This document shows, one piece after another, positions 1 through 10,173 of a DNA stretch of 64,000 nucleotides; within the stretch, counting starts at the first letter, position 1, and every line of letters starts with the position of its first letter. Below the pieces are notes generated by a model, which saw only the letters and a program-made list of their open reading frames with translations, searched no databases and was not told the origin of the DNA. This DNA comes from Gammaproteobacteria bacterium (lineage in GTDB: Bacteria; Pseudomonadota; Gammaproteobacteria; VBWC01). The translations under genes and the position numbers were made by a program. Where the stretch lies: contig VBWC01000004.1 of NCBI GenBank assembly GCA_006218035.1, forward strand, positions 97,537-161,536. Direction: 5' to 3'.

Positions 1-8
1 TTTTTCAT
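1..8 (-). CDS. Possible start of the gene downstream of nadD (rsfS by synteny), cut by window edge
   Basis: On the minus strand an AGAGGT motif is followed two bases later by ATG and a run of A at the window edge. In Pseudomonas and E. coli relatives rsfS (ribosome silencing factor) follows nadD. Only the start codon and about two codons are inside the window, so the identity is an inference from gene order alone. Confidence 0.25.
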
Positions 9-131
9 TACCTCTCATCCTCGGCAACTCGGCAACTGCTCCATGCGTTACTCTCGGTCGCTGCTCCCGGCACGACTCTACCTCGCCCATCCATGGGCTC
101 GTACCTCCTGCCTCCATGCCGTCGTAACCTT

Positions 132-149
132 CTACCCTCCGGGCATAAA
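132..149 (-). repeat. 18-bp repeat, second copy at 1018-1035 in inverted orientation
   Basis: The minus strand reads TTTATGCCCGGAGGGTAG. The plus strand at 1018-1035 reads TTTATACCCGGAGGGTAC, 16 of 18 identical, so inverted copies flank nadD. A further small inverted repeat (CCCTC/GAGGG) lies next to this copy and could act as a weak terminator for nadD. Confidence 0.45.
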
Positions 150-217
150 TCCCTCACGGAGAGGGGACAATATCTTTTCACTGCAATCCGCAGCAGGCCC
201 GTGCAAAGTGAGCGTGG

Positions 218-862
218 TCAAACCGCCGACTGATACAAGCCCTGCTCCAGAATATAGTGGCCCACCCCGTCCGGCAGCAGATAACGCACGCTGCGGCCCG
301 CCGCTACCAGTGCGCGGATGCGGGTTGCCGAAATATCGATCTGCGTCACCGATTGCTCGCACACCAGACCGGCCGGCTGCCCCCGCAACATGGCGAAATC
401 CGTCACGCGACGGTCCGCGAACATCGCCGCCAATTCGCCTTGCAGCGCAGATGGCGCGCCCGGGCGGCGCACGACAATCAGGTGCGCAAGCGCCGGAATC
501 TCGCGCCAACGCCGCCATGTGTCGAATTTTACAAACGCGTCATCGCCGATGATCAGACACAGCGGCGTGTCATCAAGCTCATCACGCAGCGAGGCCAGTG
601 TATCGACCATGTACGACGGCCCCGGGCGCCGCAGCTCGCGCTCGTCGATCACCAGACCGGGCTCGTCACCGACCGCGCGGGTGAGCATCGCCAGCCGTTG
701 CGCGGCACTCGCCCCCGGCGCCACCCGGTGCGGCGGCTCGCGGCACGGGATCAGCCGCATCTCGGCCAGACCAAGCGTTTCGTACAATTCCAGCGCTGTG
801 CGCAGATGTCCGAAATGCGGGGGATCGAATGTGCCGCCAAAGACGCCGACCGGGTTCGTCAT
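218..862 (-). CDS. nadD: Nicotinate-nucleotide adenylyltransferase
   Basis: Transfers AMP from ATP to nicotinate mononucleotide, giving deamido-NAD in the cytoplasmic NAD pathway. The 214-residue protein has the family signature near the N terminus (GVFGGTFDPPHFGHL, with the nucleotidyltransferase HxGH motif) and the C-terminal ISATRIR motif that contacts ATP. Length fits bacterial NadD. ATG at 862 places the signature at residue 6; no clear ribosome site precedes it. It is the last complete gene of the leuS-lptE-holA-proA-nadD run. The gap to proA holds a MITE-like repeat, so it may be transcribed separately. Confidence 0.95.
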   Translation of the reverse strand: MTNPVGVFGGTFDPPHFGHLRTALELYETLGLAEMRLIPCREPPHRVAPGASAAQRLAMLTRAVGDEPGLVIDERELRRPGPSYMVDTLASLRDELDDTPLCLIIGDDAFVKFDTWRRWREIPALAHLIVVRRPGAPSALQGELAAMFADRRVTDFAMLRGQPAGLVCEQSVTQIDISATRIRALVAAGRSVRYLLPDGVGHYILEQGLYQSAV

Positions 863-919
863 GTCATTCGGACAGCACAGTCAAAGTAATCCGAAAAAAC
901 AAGGGGGAAATCTCTCTGG

Positions 920-1047
920 TTCGTCATTCCGGGCCCCTGCTTTCGCAGGGGCAGGCTGCGCGTAGCGGACGAGCCCATGGCGCTTTCGAATCATGGCGTC
1001 GCTCGATTCCCGCGAAGTTTATACCCGGAGGGTACGGGAATGACAAC
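920..1047. repeat. MITE-like palindromic repeat between nadD and proA
   Basis: It begins TTCGTCATTCC and ends with the near-complement GGAATGACAAC, 9 of 11 positions matching. Inside is a hairpin CCCCTGC-tttc-GCAGGGG. The same ends, perfectly conserved, bound the element at 6485-6571. No coding capacity is seen. Confidence 0.55.
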
Positions 1048-1069
1048 AGTACGGTTAATCAAAGCCTTG

Positions 1070-2353
1070 CTAGCGACGTACGTGGCCATCCCCGATCACA
1101 ATGTATTTCAGCGAGGTCAATCCTTCCAGACCCACCGGCCCGCGCGCGTGAAACTTGTCCGTGCTGATGCCGATCTCGGCACCGAGTCCGTATTCGAAAC
1201 CGTCGGCGAAGCGCGTCGATGCGTTCACCATCACCGAGCTCGAATCGACCTCGGCGAGAAAACGCCGCGCCCGCGTAATGTCCTCGGTGACGATCGCGTC
1301 GGTATGGTTCGAGCCATACACGCGAATATGCTCCATCGCCTCATCCAGACCGTCGACCACACGTATCGACAGGATCGGTGCGAGGTACTCGGTATGCCAG
1401 TCCTCCTCGGTCGCGGCGGTAATGCCCTTGAGTATGCCGCACGTCGCCGCGCAACCGCGCAGCTCGACGCCTTCTTTGCTGTACATCCGGCCCAGCTCCG
1501 GCAATACCTGCGCGGCCACGGCACGCGCCACCAACAGCGTTTCCATGGTGTTGCAGGTGCCGTAGCGCTGCGTCTTGGCATTGAACGCGATCGCGATCGC
1601 CTTGTTCAGATCGGCCTTGTCATCGATGTAGACATGGCAGACGCCATGCAGGTGCTTGATCACCGGCACGGTCGCCTCGCGGCTGATGCGTTCGATCAGG
1701 CCCTTGCCGCCACGCGGCACGATCACATCGACAAACCCGCTCAGTGCGACCAGCTCACCGACCGCGGCGCGGTCGGTGGTATCGATCACCTGCACGACAT
1801 CGACCGGCAGGCCGGCCTGTTCGAGACCGCGATGCACGCAGCGCGCAATCGCGCGATTGGACTGGATTGCCTCCGAGCCGCCGCGCAGTATCGTCGCGTT
1901 GCCGGATTTCAGGCACAGACCGGCGGCGTCCGCAGTGACGTTCGGCCGCGACTCATAAATAATGCCGACGACACCGAGCGGCACGCGCATGCGCCCGACC
2001 TGGATGCCGGACGGCCGGTAGTTGAGATCGCGGATCTCGCCGATCGGGTCCGCCAGCTGCGCGATCTGCCGCAAACCGTCCGACATCGCGCGGATGCGAG
2101 CCGGATTCAGTTCCAGCCGATCGACCATGGCGTCGTCGAGACCGTGCGCGCTCGCGGCAGCAAGGTCCTGCTGGTTCGCGACCAGCAGTTCGGCCGCTGC
2201 TGCATCGATCGCCGCGGCAATCGCTTCGAGCGCGGTGTTTTTTTCCGCCGTGGTCGCACGCGCCATCGCGCGCGCGGCCGCGCGCGCGCGACGACCGACA
2301 TCGATCATGTAATCGTGCAGTTTGAAACCGGACCGGTCGGGTGTTGCGCTCAT
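1070..2353 (-). CDS. proA: Gamma-glutamyl phosphate reductase
   Basis: Second step of proline synthesis: NADPH-dependent reduction of gamma-glutamyl phosphate to glutamate-5-semialdehyde. The 427-residue length is typical, the aldehyde dehydrogenase fold runs throughout, and the catalytic cysteine lies in YGTCNTMET about two thirds along. The C terminus ([16 protein letters not shown]) is characteristic. The ATG lies 18 bases beyond the holA stop codon, suggesting co-transcription. Pseudomonas also places proA between holA and nadD; E. coli does not. Confidence 0.96.
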   Translation of the reverse strand: MSATPDRSGFKLHDYMIDVGRRARAAARAMARATTAEKNTALEAIAAAIDAAAAELLVANQQDLAAASAHGLDDAMVDRLELNPARIRAMSDGLRQIAQLADPIGEIRDLNYRPSGIQVGRMRVPLGVVGIIYESRPNVTADAAGLCLKSGNATILRGGSEAIQSNRAIARCVHRGLEQAGLPVDVVQVIDTTDRAAVGELVALSGFVDVIVPRGGKGLIERISREATVPVIKHLHGVCHVYIDDKADLNKAIAIAFNAKTQRYGTCNTMETLLVARAVAAQVLPELGRMYSKEGVELRGCAATCGILKGITAATEEDWHTEYLAPILSIRVVDGLDEAMEHIRVYGSNHTDAIVTEDITRARRFLAEVDSSSVMVNASTRFADGFEYGLGAEIGISTDKFHARGPVGLEGLTSLKYIVIGDGHVRR

Positions 2354-2371
2354 GGCTCGATACCCCGCGCG

Positions 2372-3400
2372 CTACGCCAGCGCGGCATGGTGGATAACGG
2401 GTTTACCCGCGATATTGAGCGCCAATTGTAGCAATTCATCCCACGCATTGCCCACGGCCGCGCCCTTGACCACCCGGTCGATCGTCGCTACATCCTGCAA
2501 CAGGCGCCGCCAGCGCGCCATGTCGTGCCGCGCCAGCGCCTGCTTGACCAGCGGCCGGCGTTTTTCCCAGACACCTGCCTTGGCCAGCGACTGGTCCAGC
2601 GCGCCGGCCGACGGCCGGCCGGCGACGCCGGCCAGCAGGCGCAGCTCGCGCGCCAGTGCCCACACGACCAGCACGGCTTCGGTGCCCTCGCCGCGCAGGC
2701 CGTCGAGAATCCGGATGACGCGCAGCGCATCGCCGGCGAGCGCCGCGTCGACCAGCTTGTAGACGTCGTAACGCGCGCTACTCGCCACCGCATCGATCAC
2801 CGTGTCGGCGTCGAGCTTGCCGGTACCATATTGCAGGCGCAGCTTCTCGATCTCCTGCACCGCCGCCAGCAGATTGCCCTCGACCCGCTCCGCCAGCACC
2901 TGTGCCGCCTCCGGCGTCGGTTGCAGGCCCGCCGCCTGCATGCGCCGGCGGATCCATTGCGGCAACTGGCCGGGTTCGATCGGCCAGACCGGCAGGAACA
3001 CGCCGGCGGCGGCGATCGCCTGCACCCATTTCGCGTTGCGACCGCCGCCATCGAGCTTGCCGCAGACGATCAGCAATACGGTGTCCACCGCCGGACGCGC
3101 CACGTAATCCACCAGTGCCGCTGCGCCCTGCTGGCCAGGTTTGCCGGACGGCAGGCGCACCTCGATCAATCGTCGTGCGGAGAACAATGACAGGCTGGCC
3201 GACGCATACGTCAGCGACGCCCAGTCATAGTTGCCGTCGGCACTGATGACGACACGCTCCTGACAACCCGAGGTCCGCGCCGCGGCACGTATCAGATCGG
3301 CGGCCTCCTGCACCAGCAACGGTTCGTCGCCGGCGATGAGGTACACCGGCGCGACACCGCGCTCAAGATGACGTGAAAGTTGTTCAGCCGCCAGTTTCAT
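2372..3400 (-). CDS. holA: DNA polymerase III subunit delta
   Basis: Clamp-loader delta subunit, which opens the beta sliding clamp at the replication fork. The 342-residue protein starts [15 protein letters not shown] and continues with the PVYLIAGDEPLL segment diagnostic of HolA. The helical collar domain at the C terminus is rich in Ala, Arg and Leu. It overlaps the 3' end of lptE by 17 bases, which points to translational coupling. The leuS-lptE-holA order is conserved across gammaproteobacteria and supports the call. Confidence 0.95.
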   Translation of the reverse strand: MKLAAEQLSRHLERGVAPVYLIAGDEPLLVQEAADLIRAAARTSGCQERVVISADGNYDWASLTYASASLSLFSARRLIEVRLPSGKPGQQGAAALVDYVARPAVDTVLLIVCGKLDGGGRNAKWVQAIAAAGVFLPVWPIEPGQLPQWIRRRMQAAGLQPTPEAAQVLAERVEGNLLAAVQEIEKLRLQYGTGKLDADTVIDAVASSARYDVYKLVDAALAGDALRVIRILDGLRGEGTEAVLVVWALARELRLLAGVAGRPSAGALDQSLAKAGVWEKRRPLVKQALARHDMARWRRLLQDVATIDRVVKGAAVGNAWDELLQLALNIAGKPVIHHAALA

Positions 3401-3953
3401 CGCGGGCCTTTTGTCTGAGCTTTTGCAGGCGACGCAGAATCTCGTTGATCACATCGCGGCGCATGTCTCTATATAACAGGCTTTCCTCGGACTGCTTGGC
3501 CAGTACGTCGTTCTGGTCGAACGAGTAATCGCGCAACCGGCTGATGGATTGCTCCGGCAACCGTTCCTTGCCGGCGGCATCGCTGACCCGGAAACTGATC
3601 GCATAGTGCAGCTCGTATTCCTGCACCTTGCCGGTCGAGCCGACCGACAACACCCGCCGCGAGCGGTCCTCCTTGCTGATGGTCAGCACCGCTTCCGCCG
3701 ATTTGGCGTCGGCCGAGAATTCGGTGCCCGTCGAACGCAACGCGCGGCGCAGATCGACAATAAACTCGTTACTGACACCGTCGTTCTGCAGCCAGGTCAC
3801 CGGCATGTCAAGCTCCGCCAGCGCGGCACCGCGCAAGTGAAACCCGCAACCCGCCAACACCAGCACAGCAAGCAATAGCAGGCCAGCCGACACCCGGCGC
3901 GGCCACGACAGCAGCGTGGCCGCGGCCGGATTTCCTGACGCGTTACTGAACAA
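3384..3953 (-). CDS. lptE: LPS assembly lipoprotein LptE
   Basis: Outer-membrane lipoprotein that plugs and stabilises the LptD barrel for lipopolysaccharide delivery. The 189-residue precursor has a basic N terminus, a hydrophobic stretch and a lipobox VLAGC followed by GFHLRG, the typical start of mature LptE. The rest matches a small alpha/beta protein with a charged C-terminal tail. It starts 11 bases inside leuS and overlaps holA downstream, so translation of the three genes is probably coupled. Confidence 0.93.
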   Translation of the reverse strand: MFSNASGNPAAATLLSWPRRVSAGLLLLAVLVLAGCGFHLRGAALAELDMPVTWLQNDGVSNEFIVDLRRALRSTGTEFSADAKSAEAVLTISKEDRSRRVLSVGSTGKVQEYELHYAISFRVSDAAGKERLPEQSISRLRDYSFDQNDVLAKQSEESLLYRDMRRDVINEILRRLQKLRQKARDETGG

Positions 3954-6414
3954 CGATGTTCACCAGTTTGCCGGGCACGACGATCTTCTTCTTGATCTGC
4001 TTGCCTTCGATAAAGCGCGCGACGTTCGGCGCCGTGATGGCCGTGGATTCGATCTCCGCATGGCTCGCCGATGCCGGCACCGAGATACGGTCCCTGAGTT
4101 TGCCGTTGACCTGCACGACCAGCTCGATCTGGTCACGCACCAGCGCCGCCGGATCGGCCTGCGGCCAGGCGGCATCGAGAATACCGGTGGTATGGCCGGC
4201 CGCACGCCACAGTGCATGCGCAGCATGCGGGATGATCGGCGCCAGCAACCGCAACAGCATGTCGATGCTCTCGGCGAATACCGCTCGCGTATCGCGATCC
4301 GCCTCCTTGACCGACACCTGCGACAGGGTGTTGACCATCTTCATCGCTGCGGCGATGACGGTATTGAACTGATACTTTGTCACGTCACGATTCGCCTGCT
4401 CCAGCAGCGCGTGCAACTCGGCGCGTAACTGACGGGCCGACGGACTGGTCTTGCTCCAGTCGGTGGCCCCGGAGACCGTCGTCCACTCGCGTACCAGCAC
4501 CAGATGCTCGGGCTCCGTGACCAGACGCCACAGCCGCTTCAGAAACCGGAACGCGCCCTCGACCGCATCGTCGTTCCACTCCAGACTCTGTTCCGGGGGT
4601 GCGGCGAACATCGTGAACAGCCGCACGGTGTCGGCGCCGTACTTGTCGATCAGTGCCTGAGGGTCGACGGTATTGCCTTTTGACTTGGACATCTTCGCGC
4701 CGTCCTTCAGCACCATGCCCTGGGTCAGCAAGCGACTGAACGGTTCGGCGCCGGTCACCAGCCCCGCGTCTCTCATCAGCTTGTGAAAGAAGCGCGCGTA
4801 CAGCAGATGCAAAATCGCGTGCTCGATGCCGCCGATGTACTGATCGACCGGCAGCCAGTAGTCGGCACGGTTATCCAGCATCGCCGTGTTGTTATCATGG
4901 CTGCAATAGCGCGCGTAATACCACGACGATTCCATGAAGGTATCGAAGGTATCGGTCTCGCGCTGGGCCGGGCCTTTACATTGCGGACAGTGCGTTTGAT
5001 AAAACTCCGGCATCTTTTTCAACGGCGAACCGGCCGCATCGAGCGTCACATGCTCCGGCAGCACCACCGGCAACTGCTCGTCCGGCACCGCCACCGCGCC
5101 GCACTTCGCGCAGTTGACGATCGGCACCGGCGTGCCCCAGTAGCGCTGCCGCGACACACCCCAGTCGCGCAGACGAAAGTTGACGCGCCGTGTGCCCTTG
5201 CCGGCCGATTCCAGGTGTTGCGCAACGGAATCGAACGCCTGTGCCGAGGTCAGGCCGCTGAACTCGCCGGATTCGATCAGCACACCGGGGTCGACGAACG
5301 CACCCTGCTCGAGATCGACGTCCGATCTGTTTTGCGGTGCGATGACCTGCTTGATCTCCAGACCGTATTTGCTCGCGAATTCCCAGTCGCGCTGATCGTG
5401 CGCCGGCACGGCCATCACGGCGCCGCTGCCATAACCCATCAGTACAAAATTCGCGACCCAGACCGGCACTTCCTCGCCGGTAATCGGATGCACCGCCTTC
5501 AACCCCGTATCGACGCCGCGCTTCTCCATGGTCTCGAGCACGGCCTCGGAGGTGCCGGTCCGCTTGCACTCGGCGATGAAGGCCGCGAGCTCCGGATGAT
5601 TGCGCGCGGCGCGCTCCGCCAGCGGATGCTCGGCCGCGACGGCGACATAGGTTACGCCCATCAGCGTATCGGGGCGCGTCGTGAATACCGTCAACGGCTC
5701 ACCATCAACCGTGAATTGCAGCTCGACGCCTTCGGAGCGGCCGATCCAGTTGCGCTGCATCGTGCGCACCTGCTCAGGCCAGTCGGTGAGCGCATCGATC
5801 TCGGCCAGCAGTTCGTCGGCGTAATCGGTAATCTTCAGGAACCACTGCGAGATCTCCTTGCGTTCGACCGGCGTGTCGCAGCGCCAGCAGCAGCCGTCGA
5901 CCACCTGCTCGTTGGCGAGCACGGTCTGATCGTTCGGGCACCAGTTCACCGGCGCGGTCTTTTTATAGGCCAGTCCCTGCGCAAACAACCGCGTGAACAG
6001 CCATTGCTCCCAGCGGTAATACTCCGGCCGGCAGGTCGCGATCTCGCGGTCCCAGTCGTAACCGAACCCGAGGCGCTTGAGCTGCCCTTTCATGTACGCA
6101 ATATTTTCATAGGTCCAGCGCGCCGGCGGCACGTTGTTCTTGATCGCGGCGTTCTCGGCCGGCAGGCCGAACGCATCCCAGCCCATCGGTTGCAGCACGT
6201 TCTTGCCTTTCATGCGCTGATAACGACTGATGACATCGCCGATGGTGTAGTTGCGCACATGGCCCATGTGCAGACGTCCGCTCGGGTACGGGAACATCGA
6301 CAGGCAATAGAATTTTTCGCGGCCGGCGTCTTCAGTGACGGCGAAACTGCGCTGCTCATCCCACCAGGCCTGGGCCTGCTGCTCGACGTCTTTGGGTTCG
6401 TATCGTTGATCCAT
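3943..6414 (-). CDS. leuS: Leucyl-tRNA synthetase
   Basis: Charges tRNA-Leu. The 823-residue class I enzyme has the HIGH-type motif HMGH near residue 47, a CP1 editing domain with TTRPDTLMG, a CxxC..CxxC zinc-type insert (CAKCG and CPQCKG), and the KMSKSKGN loop near residue 573. The C-terminal anticodon-binding and leucine-specific regions are present, ending in the family tail [13 protein letters not shown]. It is slightly shorter than the E. coli enzyme. ATG at 6414 gives the usual [11 protein letters not shown] start. First gene of the minus-strand operon. Confidence 0.97.
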   Translation of the reverse strand: MDQRYEPKDVEQQAQAWWDEQRSFAVTEDAGREKFYCLSMFPYPSGRLHMGHVRNYTIGDVISRYQRMKGKNVLQPMGWDAFGLPAENAAIKNNVPPARWTYENIAYMKGQLKRLGFGYDWDREIATCRPEYYRWEQWLFTRLFAQGLAYKKTAPVNWCPNDQTVLANEQVVDGCCWRCDTPVERKEISQWFLKITDYADELLAEIDALTDWPEQVRTMQRNWIGRSEGVELQFTVDGEPLTVFTTRPDTLMGVTYVAVAAEHPLAERAARNHPELAAFIAECKRTGTSEAVLETMEKRGVDTGLKAVHPITGEEVPVWVANFVLMGYGSGAVMAVPAHDQRDWEFASKYGLEIKQVIAPQNRSDVDLEQGAFVDPGVLIESGEFSGLTSAQAFDSVAQHLESAGKGTRRVNFRLRDWGVSRQRYWGTPVPIVNCAKCGAVAVPDEQLPVVLPEHVTLDAAGSPLKKMPEFYQTHCPQCKGPAQRETDTFDTFMESSWYYARYCSHDNNTAMLDNRADYWLPVDQYIGGIEHAILHLLYARFFHKLMRDAGLVTGAEPFSRLLTQGMVLKDGAKMSKSKGNTVDPQALIDKYGADTVRLFTMFAAPPEQSLEWNDDAVEGAFRFLKRLWRLVTEPEHLVLVREWTTVSGATDWSKTSPSARQLRAELHALLEQANRDVTKYQFNTVIAAAMKMVNTLSQVSVKEADRDTRAVFAESIDMLLRLLAPIIPHAAHALWRAAGHTTGILDAAWPQADPAALVRDQIELVVQVNGKLRDRISVPASASHAEIESTAITAPNVARFIEGKQIKKKIVVPGKLVNIVVQ

Positions 6415-6484
6415 CTTCAGATTTTCTTCAATGTCACTGATCCGGCCCTGCGTGTATCATAAGGTTCGTGGAAGCCCCAATGAA

Positions 6485-6571
6485 TTCGTCATTCCGGGCG
6501 GAGCGAAGCGAAGACCCGGAATCCAGCGGCCGTTAGCGGGACTGGATTCCCGCTTTCGCGGGAATGACGAA
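6485..6571. repeat. MITE-like element with perfect 11-bp terminal inverted repeats
   Basis: Ends are TTCGTCATTCC and GGAATGACGAA, perfectly complementary over 11 bases, 87 bp overall, with internal palindromes (CCGGG..CCCGG and CCCGC-ttt-GCGGG). It lies between the divergent leuS and zinc-ribbon genes. Related copies are at 920-1047 and, more decayed, near 24640-24690. Confidence 0.6.
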
Positions 6572-6702
6572 TCTTGATACATGTCGCGCTCGCAGGCGAT
6601 GCTCAATAATAGGAGCTTCCTGATTTCGATATCCGCAGCCTCCCGCCTGGCGGCGATTATAGCGTGGACGGCAAACAATTGACGGTAAAAACAGGTGAGG
6701 CT

Positions 6703-7245
6703 ATGACCCAAGACAAACATCCCGCGACCGGCGACCGGCTCGTTGCCGCCTATAACCGCATGACGGAGCGGATCCGGGCCATGCTCGACGAGGCCGGCAA
6801 GAAGGCGCTGCCGACGTTACAGCATCGCATCGACGCGGCAAAGGCCAAGGCCGTCGAACTCGGCGAACTGACGCGCGAGGAGGCCGAGAAGATCGGCACC
6901 TATTTAAAGCGCGATATAGAGGATGCCGCCGAATACCTGTCCGGCCCGTCGCAGGAATTCGCCGACTGGCTCAGGTTCGATATCCAGCTGATTGAGGAAC
7001 GGTTGCTGGAGATGTTCCTGACCGTCGCCGACCGGACCAAGCTGGAGCTGATGGAATTCGAGCACGAGGCGCAACGGGCCGACGCCTGGCACACCGGCGA
7101 GATCGCCGGCATCGGCACGTTGCAGTGTTTCGATTGCGGCGAACTGCTCCACTTTCATGCCACCGGCCACATACCGCCGTGCCCGCAATGCCACAGCACC
7201 GCGTTCCGGCGCGTGTCCCACAACGAGCAGGATCAATCTTCCTGA
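6703..7245 (+). CDS. Zinc-ribbon protein of the YbeL/DUF1451 family
   Basis: The body is helical and charged (about residues 10-120). The C terminus carries two cysteine pairs, CFDCGE and CPQCH, forming a zinc ribbon. This pattern is that of DUF1451 proteins such as E. coli YbeL, which also sits next to leuS. Function is unknown. The ATG at 6703 is preferred over the in-frame GTG at 6664 because AGGTGAGG lies just upstream of it; protein length is then 180 residues. It is divergent from leuS. Confidence 0.85.
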   Translation: MTQDKHPATGDRLVAAYNRMTERIRAMLDEAGKKALPTLQHRIDAAKAKAVELGELTREEAEKIGTYLKRDIEDAAEYLSGPSQEFADWLRFDIQLIEERLLEMFLTVADRTKLELMEFEHEAQRADAWHTGEIAGIGTLQCFDCGELLHFHATGHIPPCPQCHSTAFRRVSHNEQDQSS

Positions 7246-7627
7246 GCTGCAAGCGTAGCCCGGATGGAATGAAATGAAATCCGGGGATTGGTGGGCTGGA
7301 TGATGAGCTCCTCGATTCCGCTGCGCTGCATCGAGGCTACAAAATTAATGCGGGTACCGATCAGGCAATCGGCGCGCAGCCGCCACCGATAGGCATAACA
7401 AGAAGACACGAATGTAGCCGGTGACACACCCCCTCACCCGTTTGCCGGCACCGGCCTGGTCCGCTGCTATCCGCCGTCTTATGGCCGGATTCTTCAGTTC
7501 GTGCATGATGTTTGCCACCGGCTATGCCGCGACGGACATGTGTTCGGCGGGCAGCAGCGCATTCAGCTTTAGTGTCGCCTAATGCGCCCTTGTGAGTGAT
7601 CACTATTCTGGCCGTTGTTGGATTGCG
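7246..7627. other. Intergenic region with paired palindromic repeats
   Basis: No gene is seen. At 7255-7341 two imperfect palindromes face each other: one starts GTAGCCCGGAT and ends ATCCGGG, the other (7311-7341) is its inverted relative with arms CCTCGAT/ATCGAGG and end GGCTAC. A third relative, GTAGCCTCGATGGAGCGC, occurs near 52286. This is the layout of paired REP/BIME elements. The rest (7342-7627) shows nothing recognisable. Confidence 0.5.
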
Positions 7628-8821
7628 TCAAACCAATCCAACCGACTTTAGCCGCCGCCGCTGCTCGACGATGTCGTCACGCGATTCCCCCAGCAGCAGC
7701 CCCGCGATACACGGCACCGCACCGGCGGCGCCCATGGCGGCAGGGTCGAAGGTGCCGAACGGAACAAAGCGCCCGGTATCCATCAGATCGCGCGCCGCGC
7801 GCAGCATGTCGCCGAAGCTGCCCGGATAACGCCAGATGCGAAATTCGGCGCACGGCAGTCCGGCGCGTCTGGCCACGGCATCGTGTATCAGCAGCGGTGT
7901 TGTCGATCCGTTGAAACGAAAGTTCAGATCGTAAATATAAAATGAGCCGTCACCGGTCAGCGCGGCATCCATGCCGGCGAAACCGCGATAACCCAGTCGC
8001 GCGGCGTGCTGAACAATCTCCCGGCCGGTCTCGATCAGCTTTTCCGGTGGCGCCACCTCCGGCCCGAGCCGGTTACCGAGATAGCCGCATGTTGCATCGA
8101 TAATCTGTTCGGTGGTGCCGAGATACAACACCACGCCATCGGATGCCACGGCATAATTTACGCAGAAATTTTTCACCATCGGAATATAGTGCTCGATGAC
8201 GAGGCGCTCGTAGCCGCGACGGTTCGCCAGCGCCTGCCCGACGTCGGCGGCGGTTTTGCACAAGGTGACGCCCAGGCCGCCGCCACTGGTCGCATCCGTC
8301 GCGACCTTGATGAGTAACGGCAGCGCATGCTTTTGCAACGCCGCCGCGTCGAGCGATGCCAGATCGCACAGCTCTCGCTCCGGCAGACAGAACGCCGGGA
8401 CCAGCTCGGCGAGATTGCCTTTGTTATTGAGCCACGACAGCAGCGCCGGATCGACCCAGGTCGCCGCCGGGCGCAGCGATGCATCCCGCTGCACATGCTG
8501 GTCGATGACGATCACGCCTTGCCCGGCAAACCGCTGGAGTTGCGCGTAACGATCCGCCTCGTCGCGGTAGGTGACGGGCGTGGCGGTGATAGCGAACCCG
8601 GCATCCCGCAGCAGCTCGAGTCCGTCGTCGGTCGCCGATCCCGCGCTGCACAACACCGGCATGGCCCCGGCGATGACGATCTGGTTGCCGGTCTTGGCGT
8701 CCGCCGATGCCGCATTGCGCGGCACCCAGGCCGCGGAGTTTTCAGGGGCGCGCGAATTGAACGCATGGCCGGGGCCGCACAGATCGAACAGCGTGGTTTT
8801 TGGGATAACAGGCGACTTCAC
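7628..8821 (-). CDS. ATP-grasp domain protein, substrate unknown
   Basis: A 397-residue protein. The N-terminal 150 residues look like a Rossmann-like preATP-grasp region (IVIAGAMPVL, GVIVIDQH). The ATP-grasp fold follows: glycine-rich loop ATSGGGLGVTL, the IEHYIPMVKNF strand, and a metal-binding DLNFRFNGST motif near residue 310. Such enzymes ligate a carboxylate to an amine or thiol through an acyl phosphate. The start is GTG. It is transcribed away from another ATP-grasp gene (8932-10023), 110 bases off. The specific reaction cannot be assigned. Confidence 0.75.
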   Translation of the reverse strand: MKSPVIPKTTLFDLCGPGHAFNSRAPENSAAWVPRNAASADAKTGNQIVIAGAMPVLCSAGSATDDGLELLRDAGFAITATPVTYRDEADRYAQLQRFAGQGVIVIDQHVQRDASLRPAATWVDPALLSWLNNKGNLAELVPAFCLPERELCDLASLDAAALQKHALPLLIKVATDATSGGGLGVTLCKTAADVGQALANRRGYERLVIEHYIPMVKNFCVNYAVASDGVVLYLGTTEQIIDATCGYLGNRLGPEVAPPEKLIETGREIVQHAARLGYRGFAGMDAALTGDGSFYIYDLNFRFNGSTTPLLIHDAVARRAGLPCAEFRIWRYPGSFGDMLRAARDLMDTGRFVPFGTFDPAAMGAAGAVPCIAGLLLGESRDDIVEQRRRLKSVGLV

Positions 8822-8931
8822 AAGGGGGGCCGACCTTCCAATTCTGGTTCATCTTACAATCAACGGCGTATCCGGGCGCACAGTTTACCCCGTGACGGGG
8901 ATACGCCCGCTCACCTATTATCGATACCACC

Positions 8932-10023
8932 ATGAAAAAACTGAGAAGCCTGCTATCCCATATGCGCCGGGCGTCGGCATCGCGCAGTATACCCGGGCAG
9001 ATCATCGACCTGATCCTGCACAAGCTGATGCTCTGCCTGAGTCCGGCGGACTACTACCACTTCGAGTTCTACCGGGGCGGCAAGACCTGGCAACAGAAAA
9101 GCCGTTATGTCGCGCTTGGCGGCTCGATCTATTGGCCGTTCGAGAATAATGCGTTCAGGTACGGCACCGCGCTAACCGACAAATATGTGCAAAAGCACCT
9201 GCTGATCGGGTTCGACCTGCCGACGCCGCGACTGATGGCCACGGTGGGGCCGGGCCGGGACATTCAGGATTACACGCAATGGCGTGACTTTCTAAATACC
9301 GTGCGGCAACCGATCATGCTCAAGCCGGTCAGCAGCGCCGGCGGCGACGGTATCCTTGCGGTATCGAAACACGGCAAGCGGTTCTTCGCCGGCGCGGCGA
9401 GCCAGACACCGGAGCAGCTGTGGGAACACATGCAATCAAAGTCGTACCAGGGATTCCTGATTGAGGAACGGGTCAGCAACACGGGCTTACTGGCGCGCTT
9501 GAATCCAACGAGCCTGAATACCTTTCGCGTGGTGACCATCAAGACCAACGACGGCGTCTGGCACGTGGGGGCGACCGCCGTAAAAATCGGCGCGCCGGGT
9601 GCGGTGACCGATAACAATGCCCAGGGTGGAATACAAATTAATCTCGACGACGCCGGCAAACCACGCCACGCGTTTGATTTTGCCACGCGGCAGTCCATCA
9701 CGCATCATCCCGAGACCGGCATCGATCTGATGAATCTGGAGCTGGAGGGCTATCGCGACGTGATTGACCTGGCGCTGCGCGCATCGCGGTGTTTTGGTTT
9801 TCTGGGCACCGTCGGCTGGGATATCGCCTGGACGGATCAAGGCGCGATGATCGTCGAAGGCAATATTGTCTGGGGTTGCAGCAGCCTGCAACGCGGCGGA
9901 CCGGGCATGATCACCGATACCCTGGCGGCCGGATTGAAGCGGCATCACGTCTTCGGCCGATGGGACAAAAGCCGACTCTATCCCGGCTATTCCCGACGAC
10001 CGTTCTGGTCCCGACGGACATGA
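8932..10023 (+). CDS. Sugar-transfer-associated ATP-grasp protein
   Basis: A 363-residue protein resembling the ATPgrasp_ST family, found with exopolysaccharide and glycosyltransferase loci. Features seen: an N-terminal basic helical region, MLKPVSSAGGDGILAV as the ATP-binding loop, LIEERVSNTG, LNTFRVVTIK, and near the end TVGWDIAWTDQGAMIVEGN, which carries the acidic and Asn metal ligands. No signal peptide is apparent. It is divergent from the ATP-grasp gene at 7628-8821, so the two may share a promoter region. The substrate is unknown; the family name rests on motif resemblance. Confidence 0.72.
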   Translation: MKKLRSLLSHMRRASASRSIPGQIIDLILHKLMLCLSPADYYHFEFYRGGKTWQQKSRYVALGGSIYWPFENNAFRYGTALTDKYVQKHLLIGFDLPTPRLMATVGPGRDIQDYTQWRDFLNTVRQPIMLKPVSSAGGDGILAVSKHGKRFFAGAASQTPEQLWEHMQSKSYQGFLIEERVSNTGLLARLNPTSLNTFRVVTIKTNDGVWHVGATAVKIGAPGAVTDNNAQGGIQINLDDAGKPRHAFDFATRQSITHHPETGIDLMNLELEGYRDVIDLALRASRCFGFLGTVGWDIAWTDQGAMIVEGNIVWGCSSLQRGGPGMITDTLAAGLKRHHVFGRWDKSRLYPGYSRRPFWSRRT

Positions 10024-10087
10024 ACGGGATGGCGACATGCGGAGCAAGACGCTGCGGTTATTGCGCCGCCTGATGCTGTTTTTCGCG

Positions 10088-10114
10088 GCGCATTGCGGCT
10101 ATCGCCCAATGCGC
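10088..10114. terminator. Hairpin 3' of the ATP-grasp gene
   Basis: GCGCATTG and CAATGCGC form a perfect 8-bp stem with an 11-base loop, 65 bases after the stop codon at 10023. No T run follows, so it may be a repeat or mRNA-end structure and not a classic terminator. Confidence 0.35.
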
Positions 10115-10173
10115 GACAACGCCGATGAAGAAATAACATCCGCCCGGCATTAACCTGCATCAATAGATTCATC

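Noticed and set aside
4783-6462. A long open plus-strand frame opposite leuS (and similar ones opposite proA and the SBBP gene)
   Set aside because: These are antisense shadows caused by high GC and low stop density. The minus-strand genes have clear family motifs; the plus frames have arginine- and histidine-rich, motif-free translations.
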